Assembly: GCA_002353275.1 (NCBI GenBank)
Contig: DEJH01000060.1
Span: 1 to 8,428 of the forward strand
Length of the DNA stretch: 8,428 bases
Direction of reading: 5' to 3'
Source of the DNA: Caryophanales bacterium UBA2753
GTDB lineage: Bacteria > Bacillota_I > Bacilli_A > RFN20 > CAG-826
Numbering within the stretch: the stretch's first letter is position 1; each line of letters starts with the position of its first letter. The notes beneath the pieces are model-generated. The model did not search any database and had not been told where the DNA came from. It saw nothing but the letters and a program-made list of their open reading frames with translations. The position numbers and the translations under genes are program-made. Positions 6,427 to 8,428 of the stretch are shown here, piece by piece.

Positions 6427-7333
6427 CATTTATGACACTTTAATTATCGGCGCTGGACCTAGCGGAATAGGAGCGGCAATCAAACTTCATCAAGATGGAT
6501 ATAAAGTCGCAGTTATTGAAAAGAGCACCCCAGGAGGAAAAGTAAATATTGCTCCTAGAGTGGATAATTATCCTGGACAACAAAAAATTCCTGGACCAGA
6601 TTTAGCGATGATTTTCTTTGAAAGATTAACTAATGAAGGAGTGGAATTCATCGGTGATGAAATCACTTCTTTAACAAAACAAGATGAAGTATTTGTCTTA
6701 AAAGGATTATCAGATACTTATTATTCCAAAACCGTATATATCGCTACTGGAACAGTAGAAAGAAAACTTGGTTTAGAAAAAGAAGATGAACTTTTCGGTC
6801 ATGGCATTAGCTATTGTGCTTTATGTGATGGTCATTTCTTTAAAGGTCAAGATGTTTTAGTTATCGGTGGAGGTAATGCCGCTTTAAAAGAAGCGGTCCA
6901 TCTAGCGGGTATTACTAATCATTTATATTTAATTCATCGAAGAAATGAATTCCGTGGATCAAATAAGATTGTTGATGAACTTAAAGCATTCCCTAATGTT
7001 GAAATCTTAACTCCATATATTCCTCTCGAATTTATTGAAGAAGAAGGTCATTTAGTCGGTGTTAAAATCCAAAATAAAGAGACTGAAGAAATTAAAATAT
7101 TAAAAGTTAATGGATGTTTCCCTCTTGTTGGTCAAAATCCAAACACCAAATTCATTGAATTAGATATTTTAGATGAAAGAGGAAATATCCCAGTTGATAA
7201 AACTATGTCTACTAGAGTTAGTGGTGCTTTTGCGGGAGGAGATGTTCTTCCTAGAGATATTAGACAAATCTATTTAGCAGAGCATGATGGAACTATCGCT
7301 AGCAAAAATATCGAGGAGTATCTATCTAAATGA
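6419..7333 (+). CDS. trxB: Thioredoxin reductase (NADPH-type flavoprotein)
   Basis: The product is 304 residues, close to the usual 305-320. FAD-binding GAGPSG is at 11-16, followed by PGGKVN...VDNYPG, which matches the family's 'PGGQ....VENYPG' region. The redox pair is C133-A-L-C136 (family usually CATC or CAxC), directly followed by DG. The NADPH domain has GGGNAA (usually GGGDSA) and HRRNEFRGS, whose HRR...R set binds the 2'-phosphate of NADPH. GGDV with RDIRQIYLAEHDG near the C-terminus is the second FAD contact. It reduces thioredoxin in the cytoplasm and so supports ribonucleotide reduction and thiol repair. No thioredoxin gene is in the window. The gene overlaps the phosphatase by 8 bases and rapZ by 4 (ATGA), and its TGA stop supports a standard genetic code. 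Confidence 0.94.
   Translation: MNNIYDTLIIGAGPSGIGAAIKLHQDGYKVAVIEKSTPGGKVNIAPRVDNYPGQQKIPGPDLAMIFFERLTNEGVEFIGDEITSLTKQDEVFVLKGLSDTYYSKTVYIATGTVERKLGLEKEDELFGHGISYCALCDGHFFKGQDVLVIGGGNAALKEAVHLAGITNHLYLIHRRNEFRGSNKIVDELKAFPNVEILTPYIPLEFIEEEGHLVGVKIQNKETEEIKILKVNGCFPLVGQNPNTKFIELDILDERGNIPVDKTMSTRVSGAFAGGDVLPRDIRQIYLAEHDGTIASKNIEEYLSK
7313..7318 (+). promoter_or_regulatory. Shine-Dalgarno of rapZ
   Basis: GAGGAG in the last trxB codons, 11 bases before ATG 7330. Together with the ATGA stop/start overlap it supports initiation at 7330. Confidence 0.75.
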
Positions 7334-8193
7334 AAAATGTTGTGGTAATAACTGGTAGTGCTGGTAGTGGCCTTTCTAGTGCCGAATATGTTTTCGAAGA
7401 ACTTGGTTATTTTGTTATTAAAAACATCCCACCTTCAATTATTGAAGAGAATTTAAAAGAATTACTCTCTGAAAAATTGAAGATCGACAATTTATGTATC
7501 ACTGTTCACGCTCTTGGGGCAAAAGAAACATTTGAAAAACTTGTTAATCGTCACGATGCGAATTATCGTTTCGTGGTTTTAAATTGTGAAAAAGAAGAAC
7601 TTCTTAAAAGATACGCTCTTTCTAGAAGAGTGCATCCAAGAAGCGTAATTGAAAAAATCACACCTTCTCAAGCAATCGAAGAAGATATCTCTGATATTCT
7701 TTCAGTTAGTAAATACGCCAATTTATATTTAGATACGACTTCTTTAACTGTTAAAGAATTAAGAGCAAGGTTATACAAATTCCTCAATAACGTTGAAGAA
7801 GACAAAATTACTTCTATTAACTTTATTTCTTTTGGAATTAAAAATGGAGTGCCTCAAGGAATTGATACATTTTTTGATGTGAGACTAATTCCTAATCCTT
7901 ATTGGGTTGAAGAACTTAAAGAATTAAATGGGGAAGATGAAGCGGTTATTAAATATATGAATTCTTTCCCAATCACTAAAGAGGTGGTGAATAATATCAT
8001 CTCTTATTTAGAAAAATATCTTAAGGATGTCTCTCATAGTGGTCGAGCCAATTATACGATTGGAATTGCTTGTAGTGGTGGCCAACACCGTTCCACATAT
8101 GTCGCTAACTTATTAGCGAAACATTTTTCTAAAGATTATCGCACTCAAGTGTTTCATCGCGATTCACCTGAATTAAATAAAAATGGAGAATAA
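7330..8193 (+). CDS. rapZ: RapZ/YvcJ-family protein with a degenerate P-loop
   Basis: The 287-residue length and whole-length pattern match the RapZ family (YvcJ in Bacillus). In E. coli, RapZ senses glucosamine-6-phosphate and directs decay of the GlmZ small RNA; in Bacillus, YvcJ binds nucleotides and affects competence. The C-terminal domain (about 155-287) is well preserved: SFGIKNGVP, FDVRLIPNPYW, and the CSGGQHRS motif at 248-255 with HRD near the end. The N-terminal kinase-like domain is recognisable (LGYFVIKNIPPS, RRVHP) but its active site is altered: Walker A reads GSAGSGLS (9-16) with L15 in place of lysine, the usual VDNLP is IKNIP (K31 for Asp), and the Walker B-like LDA is LNC (N85 for Asp). 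ATP hydrolysis is therefore unlikely. The frame is otherwise intact, so it looks like a functional pseudo-ATPase rather than a pseudogene. It sits directly before whiA, without the usual yvcK/glmR. Confidence 0.93.
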   Translation: MKNVVVITGSAGSGLSSAEYVFEELGYFVIKNIPPSIIEENLKELLSEKLKIDNLCITVHALGAKETFEKLVNRHDANYRFVVLNCEKEELLKRYALSRRVHPRSVIEKITPSQAIEEDISDILSVSKYANLYLDTTSLTVKELRARLYKFLNNVEEDKITSINFISFGIKNGVPQGIDTFFDVRLIPNPYWVEELKELNGEDEAVIKYMNSFPITKEVVNNIISYLEKYLKDVSHSGRANYTIGIACSGGQHRSTYVANLLAKHFSKDYRTQVFHRDSPELNKNGE

Positions 8194-8428
8194 AATCACT
8201 TTTGCTCAATTTGTAAAAGAAGAAATCGTGAGTGAAGTTGATCTTTCTAAGGAAAGACTATTCGCTCTTTTAAGTGCATATATCCGTATTAATGGTTCTG
8301 TTTCTTTTGTTAATAAGAAAACAGTAATTCGTTTAAGAAGTGATAATGCGAAGATTGTGAAATTTATCTTCTCATCATTAAAAAATAATTTTGAGAACTT
8401 AGATATTGAATTAACCCATAAGAAAAGC
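8183..8428 (+). CDS. whiA: WhiA family DNA-binding protein, N-terminal part (3' truncated)
   Basis: 82 codons are open to the window edge. The segment ITFAQFVKEEI, then LFALLSAYIRINGSVSF, then NAKIVKFIF resembles the WhiA N-terminal domain (Bacillus YvcL: MSFASETKKEL ... ALIRMNGALSF). This is a degenerate LAGLIDADG-homing-endonuclease-like fold; the helix-turn-helix domain would lie beyond the edge. WhiA is a sporulation regulator in Streptomyces and influences division and chromosome segregation in Bacillus; the Mollicute role is unclear. ATG 8183 overlaps rapZ by 11 bases and has no SD. The family's usual first residue aligns with Ile5 (ATC 8195) rather than Met1, and GGAGAA (8185-8190) precedes that codon, so the exact start is open. 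Confidence 0.92.
   Translation, partial: MENKITFAQFVKEEIVSEVDLSKERLFALLSAYIRINGSVSFVNKKTVIRLRSDNAKIVKFIFSSLKNNFENLDIELTHKKS

Noticed and set aside
1..8428. Mycoplasma-type code (TGA for tryptophan)
   Set aside because: All frames are continuous with TGG tryptophans, and trxB ends at TGA with a normal family length.
1..8428. CRISPR array, insertion sequence, tRNA, rRNA or prophage element
   Set aside because: No regularly spaced repeats, transposase-like frames or structural RNA signatures were seen; the non-coding gaps are all about 130 bases or less and are explained by terminators and promoters.

Overview
This window reads as a chromosomal housekeeping segment from a low-GC (roughly one third GC by eye, not counted), Gram-positive-lineage anaerobe. 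The gene order lgt, ppaX-like, trxB, rapZ, whiA is a reduced form of the lgt/yvcJKL neighbourhood known from Firmicutes. The C-terminus of a pyruvate:ferredoxin oxidoreductase at the left edge suggests anaerobic metabolism. AT-rich codons, an enlarged Lgt and loss of some usual neighbours fit the Bacilli/Mollicutes side (for example uncultured gut Mollicutes or Erysipelotrichales-like lineages), but this is inference. TGA is used as a stop (trxB) and tryptophans are TGG, so the genetic code is standard rather than the Mycoplasma code.

Layout. Bases 1-153 hold the end of the oxidoreductase, followed by a perfect 10-bp hairpin. Two short single-gene units follow, each with its own promoter-like -10 element and strong terminator: a 137-139 residue uncharacterised protein with a GYIS...YYRQWREG-type motif (260-679), and a stand-alone polynucleotide-kinase-like P-loop protein (750-1259). 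From 1391 to the right edge a single tightly packed plus-strand operon runs uvrA - lgt - ppaX-like HAD phosphatase - trxB - rapZ - whiA (truncated). Adjacent genes either overlap by 4-11 bases or are one base apart, so translational coupling is likely.

The operon combines nucleotide excision repair (UvrA), lipoprotein maturation (Lgt), a small HAD phosphatase, thiol redox balance (TrxB), a RapZ-family regulator and the WhiA DNA-binding protein. Two genes often found in related loci are missing: hprK, usually before lgt, and yvcK/glmR, usually between rapZ and whiA.

No mobile element, CRISPR array, tRNA or rRNA was seen. The most interesting points are the RapZ homologue, whose P-loop lysine and two conserved aspartates are replaced while its C-terminal GGQHRS motif is intact; an Lgt with about six extra predicted membrane segments; and two genes (the kinase and uvrA) whose -10-like elements lie exactly 10 bases before the ATG with no Shine-Dalgarno, which suggests leaderless mRNAs.
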